Assembly (NCBI RefSeq): GCF_031157355.1
Contig: NZ_JAVIFT010000005.1
Span: forward strand, 214,818-278,817
DNA from: Hyphomicrobium sp. LHD-15
Lineage (GTDB): Bacteria; Pseudomonadota; Alphaproteobacteria; Rhizobiales; Hyphomicrobiaceae
Direction of reading: 5' to 3'
Length of the DNA stretch: 64,000 bases
Positions 63,372 through 64,000 of this stretch are shown in pieces. The notes under the pieces are model-generated. The model was not told the origin of the DNA, made no database searches, and saw only the letters and a list, made by a program, of their open reading frames with translations. Within the stretch, counting starts at the first letter, position 1, and each line of letters starts with the position of its first letter. The position numbers and the translations under genes were made by a program.

Positions 63372-63463
63372 CCATGTTCCAAGGGGCGCCGGATGACCGG
63401 CTGAGATCGCAGTGTGCCTGCGAGAATCCTTCGAACCTGATCCGGCTCATACCGGCGAAGGGA
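63372..63463 (+). promoter_or_regulatory. TPP riboswitch (THI box)
   Basis: The core is unmistakable: AAGGGGCGCC ... CTGAGAT ... AATCCTTCGAACCTGATCCGG ... TACCGGCGAAGGGA, in the right order and spacing, with a short variable P3 arm (CGCAG...CTGCG). It senses thiamine pyrophosphate. It is followed within nine bases by the start of a membrane protein gene, then thiC. The closing 3' strand of the aptamer contains AAGGGA, the Shine-Dalgarno sequence of the next gene. Confidence 0.95.
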
Positions 63464-63471
63464 TGGACGAT

Positions 63472-63861
63472 ATGTCAAACGCAGAGCTGATAGCCGGCTT
63501 TGCCGGCCCGCTATTCTTGGCGGTCGCGGCCGCACTTCTGGTCAACCGGCGCACGGTGACCGGATTGGTCACCGGCGTCTTGAACCGCCCCGAGTTTATT
63601 TTCTTTTCCGGCATTCTCACCCTGCTCGCAGGGCTCGCCATCGTACGCACTCATAACGTCTGGTCGGCCGAATGGACGGTGCTCGTCACTGTCATCGGCT
63701 GGTTGTGCGTGATCGGCGGGATCATCCGCATCATCTGGCCGGAGCGTGTCTCGTCGCTCCGCGAAGGCATGATGCGAGGCGAAAACGCCGTCACCGCCTG
63801 GGCACTCGTCACGCTGCTGCTCGGCGCGTTCCTCACCGCCAAGGGCTACGCGCTCGTCTAG
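63472..63861 (+). CDS. Unknown four-helix membrane protein in the thiamine operon (129 aa)
   Basis: The start at 63472 (MSNAELIAGFAGPLFLAVAA) uses AAGGGA, part of the riboswitch, eight bases upstream; an ATG at 63463 lies inside the aptamer and is unlikely. Hydrophobic segments at about 8-24, 40-58, 67-90 and 105-126 give four helices with little else (NRRTVTG, HNVWSAEW, WPERVSSLREGMM). It lies between the TPP riboswitch and thiC, so it is probably under thiamine control. It could help transport thiamine or a precursor. Family not recognised. Confidence 0.75.
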   Translation: MSNAELIAGFAGPLFLAVAAALLVNRRTVTGLVTGVLNRPEFIFFSGILTLLAGLAIVRTHNVWSAEWTVLVTVIGWLCVIGGIIRIIWPERVSSLREGMMRGENAVTAWALVTLLLGAFLTAKGYALV

Positions 63862-63904
63862 CGCCGTCTCTTCTCCCATTCTCATTTTCTTGGAGCGCAT
63901 TCCT

Positions 63905-64000
63905 ATGAACAAGCCCGCACGTCCGTCCGAGATGACGCCGTTTCAGGTCACCACCGGCCCGCTGTCCGGCTCGCGCAAAATCTATTCGGCCCCGGCAGAA
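63905..64000 (+). CDS. thiC: Phosphomethylpyrimidine synthase ThiC, 5' end only
   Basis: The first 32 codons (MNKPARPSEMTPFQVTTGPL, then SGSRKIYSAPAE) match the N-terminus of alphaproteobacterial ThiC, including the VTTGPLSGSRKIY pattern. GGAG lies ten bases upstream. ThiC makes the pyrimidine part of thiamine from aminoimidazole ribotide using a radical SAM [4Fe-4S] cluster. The gene runs off the right edge. It is in one transcript with the riboswitch and the preceding membrane protein gene. Confidence 0.88.
   Translation, partial: MNKPARPSEMTPFQVTTGPLSGSRKIYSAPAE

Overview
The window is high-GC alphaproteobacterial chromosome, most likely from the Hyphomicrobiales (Rhizobiales) and Hyphomicrobium-like. 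The grounds are gene content (class I PHA synthase, DUF2865 and YARHG secreted proteins, citramalate synthase, the recJ-glpX-hom-aminotransferase cluster), codon use and compact spacing. The species cannot be fixed from sequence alone.

Positions 1-16247 are an accessory region. At its right end a tyrosine recombinase gene (15044-16189) points at the 3' end of tRNA-Glu(UUC) (16248-16322), which looks like an integration site. The left end is not visible. A minus-strand operon with many ATGA-type overlaps (13685 down to 6260) runs from a replication-initiator-like protein and a DnaA-domain-IV-like protein, through unknown small proteins, into a tail assembly chaperone with a -1 ribosomal slippage site and a tail tape measure protein. 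No terminase, capsid, portal, tube or baseplate gene is recognisable. HTH and RHH regulators sit at the edges beside palindromic operator candidates. Farther left are cargo-like genes: a stand-alone MutS domain I protein divergent from an XRE regulator, a PD-(D/E)XK nuclease, an SRAP protein with an N-terminal cysteine-rich extension, an odd tRNA with anticodon GCU but no long variable arm, and a normal tRNA-Arg(UCG).

Positions 16.4-36 kb are core genes. These are recJ, a 42-aa membrane protein, glpX, homoserine dehydrogenase and a PLP aminotransferase on the minus strand. They are followed by PHA synthase with four small genes behind it, a PAS-GGDEF diguanylate cyclase with an intact I-site, an SGNH hydrolase, chrA, rimO, an unknown membrane protein, and a CHASE2-adenylate cyclase convergent with an exported FecR-domain protein.

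Positions 36-48 kb hold a CDF metal exporter, a YdjM-type membrane protein, a TetR regulator, two TadE-like pseudopilins, tRNA-Leu(GAG), lipB, a tiny Lys/Ala-rich protein, a LysR regulator, acylphosphatase, a biotin-dependent acyl-CoA carboxylase alpha subunit and a conserved unknown gene. Dispersed palindromic repeats occupy several gaps.

Positions 48-64 kb hold gltX, a DUF2865 protein, cysS with a 38-aa membrane protein, a GNAT acetyltransferase, cimA, a pentapeptide-repeat protein, a dapC-like aminotransferase, ftsK, a lolA-like gene and three small secreted proteins. The window ends with a TPP riboswitch, an unknown four-helix membrane protein and the first codons of thiC. The riboswitch appears to carry the Shine-Dalgarno sequence of the next gene in its own closing stem.
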